DNA of 64,000 nt, from positions 20,001 to 84,000 of the forward strand of contig CAUYUJ010014761.1 of assembly GCA_963575745.1 (NCBI GenBank). Reading direction: 5' to 3'. This document shows positions 21,132-32,250 of the stretch, one piece after another. The notes below the pieces were generated by a model. It searched no databases, was not told the DNA's origin, and saw only the letters and a list, made by a program, of their open reading frames with translations. A program made the translations under genes and the position numbers. Numbering within the stretch: the first letter of the stretch is position 1; every line of letters starts with the position of its first letter. The DNA comes from Prorocentrum cordatum (taxonomy: Eukaryota > Sar > Dinophyceae > Prorocentrales > Prorocentraceae).

Positions 21132-22599
21132 ATATGGAACACTGGGGGGAGGGGGACGGGGAGGGGGGCATCGAGAGAGAACGTCTTGTTCCCTGGCAGA
21201 GGGGCGCCACCCCTGCCAAGGCCCACCGACAGGGGACCCCCCACCCCCACAGCACCCTTCGCCCGAGGCATCGGCCCCCGCCGCTCGCTCGGCCTGGGTC
21301 GGTAGCACAGTCCGCACAGAAAGCTCGGCGGCCGAGCGCCTCCGCCTCGTCGCGGAAGCGGAGGCCGACCGCGCACAGCACAGCAGCGAGAGGCTGCCGA
21401 GGGGCGACGGCCTGCTTCGAGAGGGCGGCGGCCCTCGGAGTGGCGGGCTCCTCGGGGCAGGGCCCACCCCGAGGCGCCGAGAGAACCGACCCCTGGTCGA
21501 CTCCGACGGGGCCCCCGAAGGCCCGCGAGGGGACAACGGGGTGGGCCGTCGGGTGAAGCCCATCGCGCAGTCTCTTGCACAGTGAAAGCGGACCCTCCTT
21601 TGATCGCGCGCTGGCCTTTGCGAGTGCCCGTGGGACCACGCCGCATCAATGTGCGACCTCTCATCGACGCAGTGCCCATTCACTCTCGACGGCTGCACGC
21701 GCCTGCTCGTGAGCCCAGCTGGGTCCTCCGAGGCGGGCCCGCGGTGGTCTCCAGCAGCAGCAACAGCAGGCGGCGGGGCGGCAGGAAGAGGGGAACTTCC
21801 TTCGGAGTCCTGCGCCTCGGAAGCCTTTTCGACCAAAAGCCCACGGCGGGGGGGGGCGGGGGAGGGGCAGATGCCCACATCCACCTCCTGCAAAACAAAA
21901 CAATGCCAATCGGGTCCTTTGTTTCGGCGGCCCCCCATCGATGCCGACAGCTGCGCCGAAAACGGACGCACAAGCTTGGCCATAAGGTGGCAGCCTCCCA
22001 GGGGCATCGCATATCCCTCCTCCAATCTCACGGGGGCAGCGCCCTCTTTGCCGCGACTATCGGTAGCGCCGTTCGCACTTCGGTCGACTTCCGAGATCGT
22101 ATCTCGCTCGGCACTCCTGGCCTTCGCGTAGGCCCTGACATGTGCGAACCGACAACTCGCGAACCCCCCCTCGCATGAATCTGCCGCCACAAGTGGGCGC
22201 GCGCATTCGAAGGGCCCGTGGCAGAGCGAAGCGAGCGGCAACATCCCAGAGTTGCCTTGCAATCTCCTCGGGCCGTGATCTGCCCCAGGACATGCTGGAC
22301 AACCATATGTATCGCATAGTCAGTGCTCACCGACCCTGCGCAATCGGCGGCAGCAAACAGGGGGGGGGCTCCGAACATCGCGCCAACATGCCGACGCTCA
22401 GGATAATGCAGACCCCGCGATCCCGCCATCCTGAAAGACGGGTGCGCCTGGCCGACTGATCCGCCAGTGAAGCATGTCGTCCTTCCAAGGGGATTGGCAG
22501 GGACAGGTTAGGCGTGACTCGCAGCACTGGGGCCGTCAGGTTTTCGCGACACGCGCGCGCGGTGGCCGGGTCCGGGACACATGCCGCGAGCAACCCTTC
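21132..22599. other. No confident gene; possible 3' remnant of element B
   Basis: GC-rich sequence open in several frames on both strands. On the minus strand near 21900 a short stretch (GPDWHCFVLQEVD) resembles the N-terminal motif of endonuclease/exonuclease/phosphatase domains, but nothing around it extends the match. Confidence 0.3.
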
Positions 22600-25290
22600 C
22601 TCTCCACCCGGGTGGGACATCTAGCATCGTCCCCGCCGTTCTGCCAAGCTCGAGAGGCATGCGACCCCGTCTCCACACTGCGCGTGCAGGACACCTGGGG
22701 CATCTGTCAAACAAGGAGCCCCGTTTCGACTGGCATAGCTGGCAAGCCCGAGGCAAAGTGGGCTCATGGTCGTGCAGCCCGCCTCGGCCCACTCCGGGGA
22801 AACCAGCTCTGAACCAGGCCTCCAGAGCATCGCAGAGACCCAGGCCGACGCTTCCTGGAGAGAACGCGCCCGCATATCCGATGCCAGCCTGGCCGAGGAC
22901 GCAGCCCCACTCGCCCTGCAGGCGAGTGAAAACTGAGGAGGTCCCACTCTTGTCCTTCTTCGCCGACCGGAGCCTTCAAAGCCGTCAACGGCCAGACGAC
23001 GCGCTGGGCAGCGATCGCCGAAGCCGCGACAGGACCACAGCAGGTGACCCACGGGCGGGCCGAGGCAGCATCGGCCCTGCCCGCGCCGAGCACGGCTCCG
23101 AGCACCAGGCGAGACGGCTTCGCGTCGCCGGGCCCCTCCACAGTGCTGGCGCAACGAGGCGGTCGCCGTGAGCACGAGCGGGCCACGCCCCCACCCCTGG
23201 CTTCCACGGCCCAGGTAGAATCCCACATGCGTGCCTTCCGGAAGTCTGCCTTCCGGGTGAGCCGCCGAGACGCGCGTTTCCTGGGCGCGGGGGCAAGACG
23301 GCCGCGACGTCCGCGGCCAAGCCCGGCGAATGAGCCCGGGGCCCTGCCTTGCCCTGCGAATGCAGGAGCCCGCGGACCCGGGCGCCATCCGCCACCGAGC
23401 TATCGGCAGCCCCGAGCTGAGCAGACGCTGGTGGTCTGACAACCACGAGCGTGGAGAGACACATCGTCGATCACGTCTCCCGTGCGAAATGTGAGCGCCA
23501 GGCCCCAGGCCTTGCGGGCCCTGGCCAGACGTGGCGCAGGAGCACCCCGCTGCCGGGGTGTCGTTGGCCACTATAGAGGCCAACTCGTGACCCCTCGGAG
23601 GTCCGCGTGCCGTCCGGCCCTGCGGAGACAACGAAGCCCACGCAGCGTGGCAGCAGGGGGCCCGACCTGGGCGGCCGCGGCTCTGAGTTCGGAACGACAC
23701 GCTCTTCAAATTTGGGAGGGCCGAGCCAGATGACATCCTGCGCGAGCGGGCGCGCGCAGCCAGCGCGCCGTGCAGCCGCGCGCTCTTGTCGCACGAGGTC
23801 GAGCGACTCCGGCCCCAGAAAGGCCCTGGCGCGTTGCTTCTTCCAGGGCGCGCGGCTCCACTGTCGGGCCTTGGACAGAGCCCGGGATCAAGGTGGGAGC
23901 AGCCCGGTGGGCCGAACCCCTCAGGCATGGGCCTGTCCAGGAAGAGGATCGACATGAGCCAGAGCTGGGAGGGGTCCGGGCCCCTCCCCCAGGCGTTGAG
24001 AATGTCGGCGGGCCCGTGGGCAAAACTCCTCGGCATCTAAATGAGATCGGTCCGGGCCGAAACTCGCCCCGCCCAAGGGCCGTGCCCGTGGCGAAACGCA
24101 CGGCAGCATCCAGAACCTGTTCTGCCGAAATTCGCGCCCAGAAGTTGGACGACTTCCCAAGGCCGAGGGTGGCCTCGGGGGACCTGGGCCAAGAGTGGCC
24201 CATTCCTCAGAATTTCTTGAGCGCCGCGTTGCCGGCGAGGGCAAGACCCCCCTCGACCTCGGGCCCCAGCACAGGCTCCGCCAGAGGCTGCTGGCCCGTG
24301 CTGAATCTGCGGGCTGCGCGGGCTGCCTTGAAGACCGAAGACTGAGCAACATCATGCTGGGCCTGTCGCGCCTCGTCGGGATCCCCCGCCAGACCGCGCC
24401 CAACTTCTGCCGACAACGCCTCAAACAGCCCTGGGCGCCCCTCGGGGTCGCGGAGGTCCTCGGGCAGACCGCGACCCCCGAGCGACTTGAGGGCCTCCTG
24501 TTCAGCAGGCACAAGGCACTGGCTAGCCTGATCGACAACCCCGAGCAACCCGCCCCACGTCGCCCCCGTCGGGCCCCCTGCTTGTTCGACTAATCCGAGC
24601 CACTGTTTCAGCGAGCGGCGAAGCTGGAACCACTTGGCCGTCGAAGCCAGCGATCGCCAGTGGAGCTCCTTGCCCCAGGCCGCGGCCAACGGCGTCAATC
24701 CGAACTGACAACCTGTTTCGCGCGCCGTGTATTTGGCCACCCTGTCAGCTTCGATAGCGTGGGCCTCTACCAAAAACGTCTCCGCCGCACTGCGCCACTT
24801 GCGGGAAGCTGCCGAGTGCCCTGGTGGGGTGACTCCAGCCTCCCAAGTCCAGACGCCTTCAGACCAAGACAAGTGGAGGGCTGGGGCTCTCCTTCAGGCC
24901 CAGGAGGAAGACCCAGGGGACACGCGCAGGGAGCAGGGCGCTGCAATGCCTTGACCTTGCCCAGGAGACCTTTGAGAACCATGCTGACTGCAACGTGGTG
25001 CCTCTGGGGGTATCTAGCAAGCGTGCCCGCAAGCGGCCTGGCCAGTCAGAGGCAATGGGCTCCCTCGCAGAGATGTTCCAGTCGCTGCCGACAATGACTT
25101 GCCACTCCAGGGGCCCAATCATTTCGGCCCAAACCCCTAGCAACTCCATATTCCCTGGTCCAAGACCCTCGTTGGTAATCAGACAGGCTGGAATGGAGAA
25201 TATCGGGGTGCCCATCTCGAAGTCGACCGGCTGTGCCACAAGACGGTGCTTGCACGTCGCGGGGAACAAATTTACCTGAGTACTTGGGCG
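22600..25290 (-). pseudogene. Decayed non-LTR retrotransposon B (EN-RT)
   Basis: Minus-strand order is endonuclease C-part, linker, RT. WQVIVGSDWNIS (about 25105-25070) matches the GDxN motif of the endonuclease/exonuclease/phosphatase fold. WRSLASTAKWFQLRRSLKQW (about 24670-24610) is the linker segment common to dinoflagellate elements. A TGA interrupts after AALKKF at 24204-24206, and the frame resumes with AEQVLDAAVRFATGTALG. RT pieces then appear in different frames: DILNAWGRGPDPSQLWLMSI and FLDRPMPEGFGP in one, and VANDTPAAGCSCAT, where the family has a GIVAGCSxAT box, further on. No intact catalytic YxDD was found. At least one stop and several frameshifts make it non-functional. The EN N-terminus is missing. 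Confidence 0.65.
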
Positions 25291-25590
25291 GCGCGCCCGG
25301 GGGGAAGAGAGGAGGGGCGGGCCTTCTCAGAAGGCTCGGGAGTCCCCCGGCCATCTGGGAAGTTCTCTAGGCCTTACCCGAATACACGGGCGACCTCTGA
25401 GGGCTTCTAAGAAGCCCCGCCGCCTTCTGAGAAGGCCTTCTCCTTCTCACTTCCTCCCCTCGCTCGCCCCCTGCCCTCGCCGCTAACCACGAGGGGCAGG
25501 AGACGCTGCGGCCGCCGTGGGCAGAGACGTGCCTCCTGCGTGAGGCAGACGCTCGCCGACTCCTGTCTTGAGGGAGAACGATTGGGGGGG

Positions 25591-25789
25591 GGCACGAACA
25601 GTGGCATAAACGTAAAAAAACTCAGAGGTCTGGGCGGACTTCTCGGATCGGCGTTGGACCCCCCTCCCTGGCGCGCGGAGCGCGCCAGGGGCGGCGCCAA
25701 AGGCGCCGCCAAGCGGGTCCAAGCGCCGATCCGAGAAATCCGCGCGGACCTCCAAAATTTCATGCTCATGTTACTTTTCGTTCCTTAGA
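25591..25789. mobile_element. Hairpin MITE family H, copy 2
   Basis: Left tail CACGAACAGTGGCATAAACG; arms TTCTCGGATCGGCGTTGGAC and the inverse GCGCCGATCCGAGAAATCCG; centre TGGCGCGCGGAGCGCGCCAG; right tail CATGCTCATGTTACTTTTCG. Nearly complete. Confidence 0.85.
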
Positions 25790-25799
25790 TAGGGGGGAC

Positions 25800-26320
25800 T
25801 GGCATATGCGGGGCAAACATCGACCTGGAATCGGTGATCCATCGCCGACTGATCGGCGATAGGCCCCCGACTGTGGATCCGCACGCTCCTCGGCGGGTTG
25901 GGGCTATCGGGCCCCTATCGGCGATCAATGGGCGATTGGGGGTCGATGCGTCCCCCCCTGTGCGTATCCCCCGCCTATCGTTGCCCCTGATGTTTGTCGT
26001 GCTCCACCCCACTCCATGAAAGCCTGGCCTGTCCTCCAGGCATTGCAGTTGCACGTGGCGACCTGCAGCAGCGTGTCGTTGTCCGCTGCGGGCGCCTCCG
26101 CGCCCGTTGTCTTCGCCCTGGCGCCAAGCCTTCCGACCATGAACACCGCCGGGCGGTCTCTACTGTTTCTGCACCGCCCTGTTCCCGTGCTGGGGATTGG
26201 GATCTGCCAGGCCCGCCGCCAGACCCGCCCGACCATGCATACCGCCGCCGAGCCGACCCAACGTTAGGCTGCTGATCCTGACCAATATTTCTTCGAAGCC
26301 GCATAAGGCGCCGGTGGGGA
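25800..26320. other. No gene; dispersed repeat fragment
   Basis: 25815-25975 repeats the TCGACCTGGAATCGGTGAT...CCCTATCGGCGATCAATG order seen at 17.5-17.9 kb. The rest is unassigned. Confidence 0.5.
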
Positions 26321-26334
26321 GGAGGCCGAGCCTG

Positions 26335-26505
26335 ACATCGACGAACTCCTGGTTCCTGCGTGGCTCGCAGCTCGTGGGCCCTCCGCGGTCGGCGTTGTGG
26401 TGGCCCGGGGACTAGCCTGTACACTGGGAGTGTGGGTCGCCGACGCCTCCTCGAAGCCTCCCGTCGTGGCCGCCTCCTCCTCCTCCTCCTCTTTCTCCTC
26501 CTCCT
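26335..26505 (+). repeat. Left flank repeat of element C, with TCC tract
   Basis: CGTGGCTCGCAGCTCGTGGG, GTCGCCGACGCCTCCTCGAA and CCTCCCGTCGTGGCC are followed by an imperfect (TCC)n. The same sequence with modest divergence is found at 32078-32185 on the far side of element C. Confidence 0.65.
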
Positions 26506-26734
26506 AGCCTGAGACACACGCCCCATAATGAACGTTGAGGCGATTCCAAGACTGACGATCCCCCAGCGGTCGGCACCTCAGGCTTGCCATGTTCGGCCGC
26601 TGTTGCATGTCGCGAGCCTATGCGGGGAACTGGTGGCGATGAGCCGCCTTCTTAGAGCTACAGTGTATAACCCTCTCTCTATGCTCCACTGGTCGTGCTG
26701 CAGAGATTTGTACTGAACTGGATGTGATATTCTG

Positions 26735-27628
26735 ATGATGCCAGGGACGTGTATTAGGGAGTGGGAGGGACGGGACTACCGCACTGAGGATGTGGGCAAG
26801 CACTACACAGCAATACATGTTGGATGGAAGCGAGCACCTTACAGTAATAGCAGCGCAGGCATGTGTATCATATTGGGCTGTCGATTTCGGGCGGGACACG
26901 TTTACTCGGTTGTTCCTGGACCGCGCAGTTTCGCTGGAAGATATGGGGAAATCCGACTGAAAGCAGGACTTCTGGATGTGACGGTTATTTGTGCCTACCC
27001 TCCCCCACTACACGGAGCAGGACGCAAACGACGAGCCCAGAAAGACGCTGCAGTCAGCGTGATGAAACACGTACGTAGTCGAGTCGAACAATGTCGGGCT
27101 AGGAGAACTCCAATCTTGGGATTAGACATCAACTCGCGCTTCGGACTCCTGGAGGACGGCTCCCCAATGGACCCCGACGAGAACCATCTAAGCCCCTATC
27201 ACCTCAAGAAGAATGGCCCCGCGGGCGCGATCTTCACGGAAATGCTTCTGGATCTAGACCTCATGGCCCCTGGGACCTACACGTTGCGATCAGGACCGAC
27301 ATATTGTGGTACCCAGGGCGGCAAGTCCACTTTAGACACCTTCGCGATCCCGAAGGGCCTGGGACCTGGAGGCAGACAATGCCGAGTTGCTTGGAGAGCG
27401 GGCCGCCTTCTACAGCTGATCCCGACAAGTACCCCTCGGGACCACCTCCCTGTGATTCTGGAGCTCCTTCATGAGAGCCCCGTTCTCATTCCCCGTGATG
27501 GTAAGCCGCGCTGGGACCACGCGAAGCTGGCGGAAGCTCTCCAAACAGGATCGGGCAGGGAAGCATTCCATAGGGACCTCGAGGAAGCCATGCAGGACCG
27601 AGTGCAGGGAATCCCACCAGCATACTGA
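26735..27628 (+). pseudogene. Endonuclease domain of element C
   Basis: 297 codons with endonuclease/exonuclease/phosphatase features: VICAYPPP (about residue 86-93), LGLDINSRFG with the Asp-x-Asn motif (about 130-139), SGPTYCGTQGGKSTLDTFAI (about 192-211) and STPRDHLPVIL (about 244-254), whose Asp-His pair is the conserved catalytic end motif. This activity nicks target DNA to prime reverse transcription. The frame is intact but the RT that should follow it is not. Confidence 0.8.
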
Positions 27629-28829
27629 TCACAACTATGATTCTTGGGCCGAGGAGGTTCTCAAACACTTTGGCGCTACTCCGAGGAAGGCCGACACAAC
27701 AGAGCGACGCCTCCAACAACATCGACCGGAGCCGGTTCGGCAACGACGGACACATCGTGAGGAGGCGGCTGCGTTCTTCTCTCTCTCTCTCTCTCTCTTT
27801 ACGGTCAGACAGCTGGCTCCGACGACACACACCTAGAGGTACACACTAGCATCAAGAGGATTAACTACCAGCTACGCCAGTGGGCCAAGCGGCGCCGTGC
27901 CATCCATCGGAACCGACTCCACCAGGAACTTAGAGAGGCGCGTGCTGCAGGCCAACAAGCCGAAGTTCACACATTGGTCGTCTGCTCTCGGGCCGCGCCA
28001 CTTGTGTAAAGAACCGACGCTACAACACCATCGCCTCCTACCGCCCGACCCTAGAAGAGCTGAAAAAACATCTATCCAAACCAGGAGCTGAAGGTGGGAT
28101 GGAGGCAGAGCATATTCCCGATCTACAATCTATGCTGGATGATTTCTTACGTGAAGAAGCGGTTGTTCGTGTGAGGAACTGCAGAATGGAGTTGACTGCT
28201 GACGTTATGATTCAGAATATGATATGGCGACTTCGAAAGGCACGACGACGGCGAGTGGGTCCGTCATGGAGTGTGCCTTCGGAACTCGCCCTGGTGATCC
28301 TCGAGCCAGGCTACCTGTCGAAGCAACGCAATCCTCGTTTCTGCCTGGGCTACGACATGCACTCGGAGGATCGACGACCTGCAATTGCCAAGGATGAAGA
28401 ACATGAAGCATTGAATGGATGATCTCCCGATGGTAGCGACAATATTTTGCGAGCTACATAAGATCTGACTCTGCCGAGACAAGAACCTGAGAATTTAATG
28501 ATTCGTTCGATTCAATGCGGCCAACTTCCTTCGACATCCTCGATTACGGAAGGAGTACTATTGGATAAGGCGAACGGCAAACGAAGGATGCTGAGCCAAC
28601 GCGTTGTTCATCCCATCTGATGTTTTATGTAATTATTTCTATGCAATCCTGTGCGCCATGCCGACAAGGACGGACAGTAAGACAAACCTCTACCATGACA
28701 CTGGCATGGTTTTCTTAGATACAGGCGCCGCGAAGGCGCGATTCTTGTGCAGCTGCGAATTGGCTGGTCGATGAGACGGCTGCGGGTTCCCCACACTTGT
28801 GAATTACATGATCGGACGGATGTATTTAT

Positions 28830-29480
28830 CTGCCCCCCTGACACAGGACCTGATGACCCAATCCGCGGAGATGGTGCGGGGGGGACATGTCAGATTTTGC
28901 GCAACAGCGACTGATCAACAACGTGGCCAAAATACTCGTAGACAACAAGTTTGAAGCCTTTCTGACAAACACGGGGGACTGCAAGGTTCCTGTGAAATAC
29001 CGCGCCTGTTCGTGGGTGTGCTTAATAAGTGCTACAACGAGATCTGCGAGGCAGACGGGGTCCCCCCCATCAACGTCTACAGCGCCTTCGGGGCCCCAAC
29101 CCTGGATTGCTCCATGGTCGGTTTTGCGGATGACTTGTTTCGATGTCGAGTTTTGGAAGATGCTACTGTCTCGGGCGCTCTGGAGGCTACCAACATCGGC
29201 GATAAAAAATGAACAACATCCTGGAGAATTGGCATTTTCGCCAGAACGTGCAAAACAGACATTGTACCTGGTCTCGGGTCCGATCGTTCGAACAAGCGTC
29301 TCCAGGAACAATGCCCCAAGGACTTCGGCACCGTTCGAAGCAGTGCCCGCCATCTAGGAGCTAGGCACCACATGAAGGGCTCCAACTCGGTGGAGCTCGA
29401 TTTCCGCATCCGTGATATGCAGGCAGGCTGGTCGGTGATAGGGCTTTTTGTTGGCACGAGCGAGGACTGCATCGTCTCAA
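28830..29480 (+). pseudogene. RT palm remnant of element C
   Basis: A frame at 29012-29212 contains SMVGFADDLF, an intact FADD catalytic box (YxDD type). It then shifts frame; ARHHMKGSNSVELDFRIRD (about 29350-29410) in another frame matches the post-palm segment of dinoflagellate elements (GSNxxELxxRI). At least two frameshifts fall within 400 bp. Confidence 0.7.
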
Positions 29481-29493
29481 ACGAGAACTGTTC

Positions 29494-29883
29494 TTGGACA
29501 AGGCTGTAGAGAGTGGCATCACGGGGCTAGGAGCTTTCCCCTGGACTCTTTCTGAATACAGACGAATGGATTCGTTTGTCGTGAAGTATCTCAGGGTGTT
29601 GATGAAAGGTGGTGCCACTTCCTACGGCGGCCCTCGCGCTCGCTCTCTCCGTCATTCAGGGATCCTTTACAGATGGCGGATCTTACCAGCGCACGGCGAG
29701 CTCGCCGTGCGACGCATCAAGTGGCTGCAGAGTATGTTTCAGCATCGACACGCCCACTGCCAGGCGAGAACTGTAATTTTTGGCCATCTGGCGGGCGAGG
29801 ATCCCACGCTGCAGCCCTGTGGGAAGATCGACAGCAACGCGAACCCGTGGGCGAAAATGTTCGGTGACAACCGGCAGCTTTAG
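29494..29883 (+). pseudogene. Thumb/connection region of element C
   Basis: Reads AVESGITGLGAFPWTLSEYR, then FVVKYLRVLMKGGAT, RWRILPAHGELAVRRIKWLQ and FGHLAGEDPTLQ. This run of Trp/Leu-rich motifs recurs after the RT domain in dinoflagellate non-LTR elements. Stop at 29881. Confidence 0.7.
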
Positions 29884-30187
29884 AGGGATCAGTGGGACCG
29901 AGAGTTTCTTGGAGATCTGGGACGACGTGGGATGTTCTTGTCGTGAAATCGTCGACCCCGACTCCGGGTCCCCCCATGAGTTTCTGAAGTTCGACCCCTC
30001 TCTCCTCCGCTTGTCGGCCTATACTGACTATGCTCAACGGTGCACTCTGTTTCCCGAACTCCACCAACGAGAAGAACACAGTTAACCTATCTTTACATGT
30101 ACGGTAGAGAACTCGGACGGGACCCCGCGCGGCATCAAACTCGATACCTACAGGGCTCTAGCGGGACACCAACCGAACGGGCACAAC

Positions 30188-31123
30188 GTGACATTTATTC
30201 TACATAGTGGGCTGGTAGCTAATACATGTCCTAATGGTCTTAGTGTATTTCAAGGCGTCCACAACGCCCGCAGGCATTTAACGAATTCGTGCGGATATGG
30301 CAAGTGTTTTGTGGGAAGAGCCCAGCTGTCTTGGGAACTGGAGGTCTTGCCCGAATGGAAATGCCCGATGTGCCCAGGGAGCGATTCCGTAGTCTTTGAA
30401 TCAAGTGGCATCTTCGCGAGCTTCGCTACCCCCAACCTGTCCCACTGCTCCACCATGCCCGCGCTCCTGGAAAGAGGCGCGAGGGGGGACTCTGGCGACC
30501 GCGGGGAGGGCAACAAGGCCAAGAAGGCCAAGCAGGACGGCAAAGATGGTGCAGCCGAGGTCTCGGCCGCACTCAAACGCACGATGTACGACCCGACGAA
30601 GAAGAAGCTGCTCTGCCTTCTGATGGTACAGATCTTGAAATTATCCCAACATCAGCGGGACATAGCATGCGTGGTGCTCGATACCTTCATCGTGCCAGCG
30701 GACCGTGTGATCGTCACGCAGATGAGCGAGCAGACGGTCGCCTACGCAGTACGATTCAAATAACAGGACAAAGATCATACGCTGGGCCCACCTTTCATAT
30801 GGGCATTGAGAGGTCTACTGAGGGGCCTGACAACTCTAGGAGAAGCGGTCGGAGCCAAGAGTGCAAAGGAGCTGAGCACGGCGTTCGCGGACTACGGAGA
30901 ACATACCACAGATCAGCAGTGCGAGCTAGTTCTATTCTGCAGACTGGGCAAGGTGTATCAGGCAGAGTCGCGCTGTCTGACACTTTCATGTCGAGGCCCA
31001 CTTTTCAGGAGGATGCTTGTGGACGCTATCTGCCATATTCCCAACGTGAAGCGCAAGTTCAGCAGGGCCCCTGCTGCGTACATGGAGCGCGATATTCATC
31101 AGTTTCTCGAGACTTTACTCTAG
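30188..31123 (+). pseudogene. C-terminal frames of element C
   Basis: Frame 1 (30188-30763) includes a CxxC-like WKCPMCPGS and a Lys-rich GEGNKAKKAKQDGKDGA segment, then TKKKLLCLLMVQILKLSQHQ. Frame 2, separated by a TAA and shifted by one base, reads LGPPFIWALRGLLRGLTTLG and RAPAAYMERDIHQFLETLL with a TAG at 31121. Similar domains end other dinoflagellate EN-RT proteins. Functions are unknown. Confidence 0.6.
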
Positions 31124-32077
31124 TGAATGTTGTGGACGATGACATTGTGAATGTGAATGTGAATGACACTGTGATTGTTGACGGTAGTTTGGAACCAGAG
31201 ATTCTGGATGCAACCGCCTCTTGGACTCCAACTGAACGGGAAAGTTTCATGTCGCAGGCGCAAGTACGGAGGGAGGGTGCAGAACAGGAGGAGTGAGGAC
31301 CTGATCCCGAGTGAAGCCGCCTCCATTTTTGTTCAGCCTCCCCCTTCTCCTCCGAAGCCTCCGAACCCCCCTCCGAACGAAGCGAGCCCGAGCGAAGCTG
31401 CTAGGTCTTTTTTGCCCTCGGCCCCTCCTCTGAGTCCTACCCCCTCGCCGAATGATCTGAGCCAGCGAGAAGCCGCCAGTTCTGTTCAACCCTCTCCTCC
31501 TCCTTTGAAGCCTCCAAAACCTTCTTCGAATGCTCACCTGGTTGCCGAGTTTTTGGTTTCTTTCGGAATTTCCCCTGGGTCTCACCAGTATGAAAAGCTT
31601 TCCAGCAGGAGACCTGTTCTTCAAAGGGCACAGGAGAAGGCCACTCGTTCTTAGTTGCTTTGTCCCCTGTGGCTACTTCATGCGTCGGTGGCTGCAGGGG
31701 CCAGGCTGGCCCCATCTCGAGGCCACAGCCGCAGCCCTGGTGCGTAGGGCATGGCATACGCACCTTCCTCCCCCAAACCGAGGTTCACCGTGCCAGAGCC
31801 AGCCTCAAGGCCTATAAGAAGCCTCACGGGTTTGCGTTTTTGGATGGGCAGTCGTCGCGAGTAAGAGCACTCCCGAGCAAGACAAGTCGACAATGTTGGC
31901 ACTTGAGGTGTGAGATCAGATCAGATCCTCTTTCTCCTCCTCCTCCTCCTCCTCCTCCTCCTCCTCCTCCTCCTCGACCTCCTCGACCTCCTCGACGCCT
32001 CCGGTCGTGGCCTCCCGAGCGCGTCTCGAGGGCGGAATGATCTCTGGGAGGGGCGGTGGGCGCGGCAGCCGCGTGGC
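31124..32077. other. No gene; 3' flank of element C
   Basis: 31135-31170 is a GTGAAT/GACATT tandem. 31310-31560 is Pro/Ser-coding C/T-rich sequence with a loosely repeated unit (CCTCC...GAAGC). (TCC)n lies at 31935-31975. Confidence 0.5.
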
Positions 32078-32250
32078 TCGCAGCTCGCGGGCCATCCTCG
32101 GTCGGCGGCGCGGCGGCCTCGGGACGAGCCTGTGCACGATGGTCGTGGGCCGCCGACGCCTCCTCGCTGCCTCCCGTCGCCGCCTCCCGATGACGCCCAG
32201 AGGGCGGGTGGGCTCTGGGAGGGGCGGTGGGCGCGGCAACCAAGCCGCTG
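32078..32250 (+). repeat. Right flank repeat of element C
   Basis: CGTGGCTCGCAGCTCGCGGG to CCTCCCGTCGCCGCC matches 26360-26475. GGGAGGGGCGGTGGGCGCGGC occurs at both 32046 and 32217, so the repeat itself is partly tandem. Here the (TCC)n lies before the repeat; on the left side it lies after. Confidence 0.6.

Larger units (their letters stand above)
26735..31123 (+). mobile_element. Decayed non-LTR retrotransposon C (EN-RT)
   Basis: Plus-strand element with an endonuclease frame (26735-27628), a broken RT (about 27650-29480), a thumb/connection region (29494-29880) and C-terminal frames (30188-30763; 30777-31123). Several frame changes and stops separate them. Codon use is less GC-rich than at the GBP and psaE exons. 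It is flanked by related direct repeats at 26335-26505 and 32078-32185. Confidence 0.8.

Noticed and set aside
21880-21930. A second endonuclease domain (GPDWHCFVLQEVD)
   Set aside because: One short motif match without the following Asn, Asp-x-Asn or SDH motifs; probably chance in GC-rich sequence.
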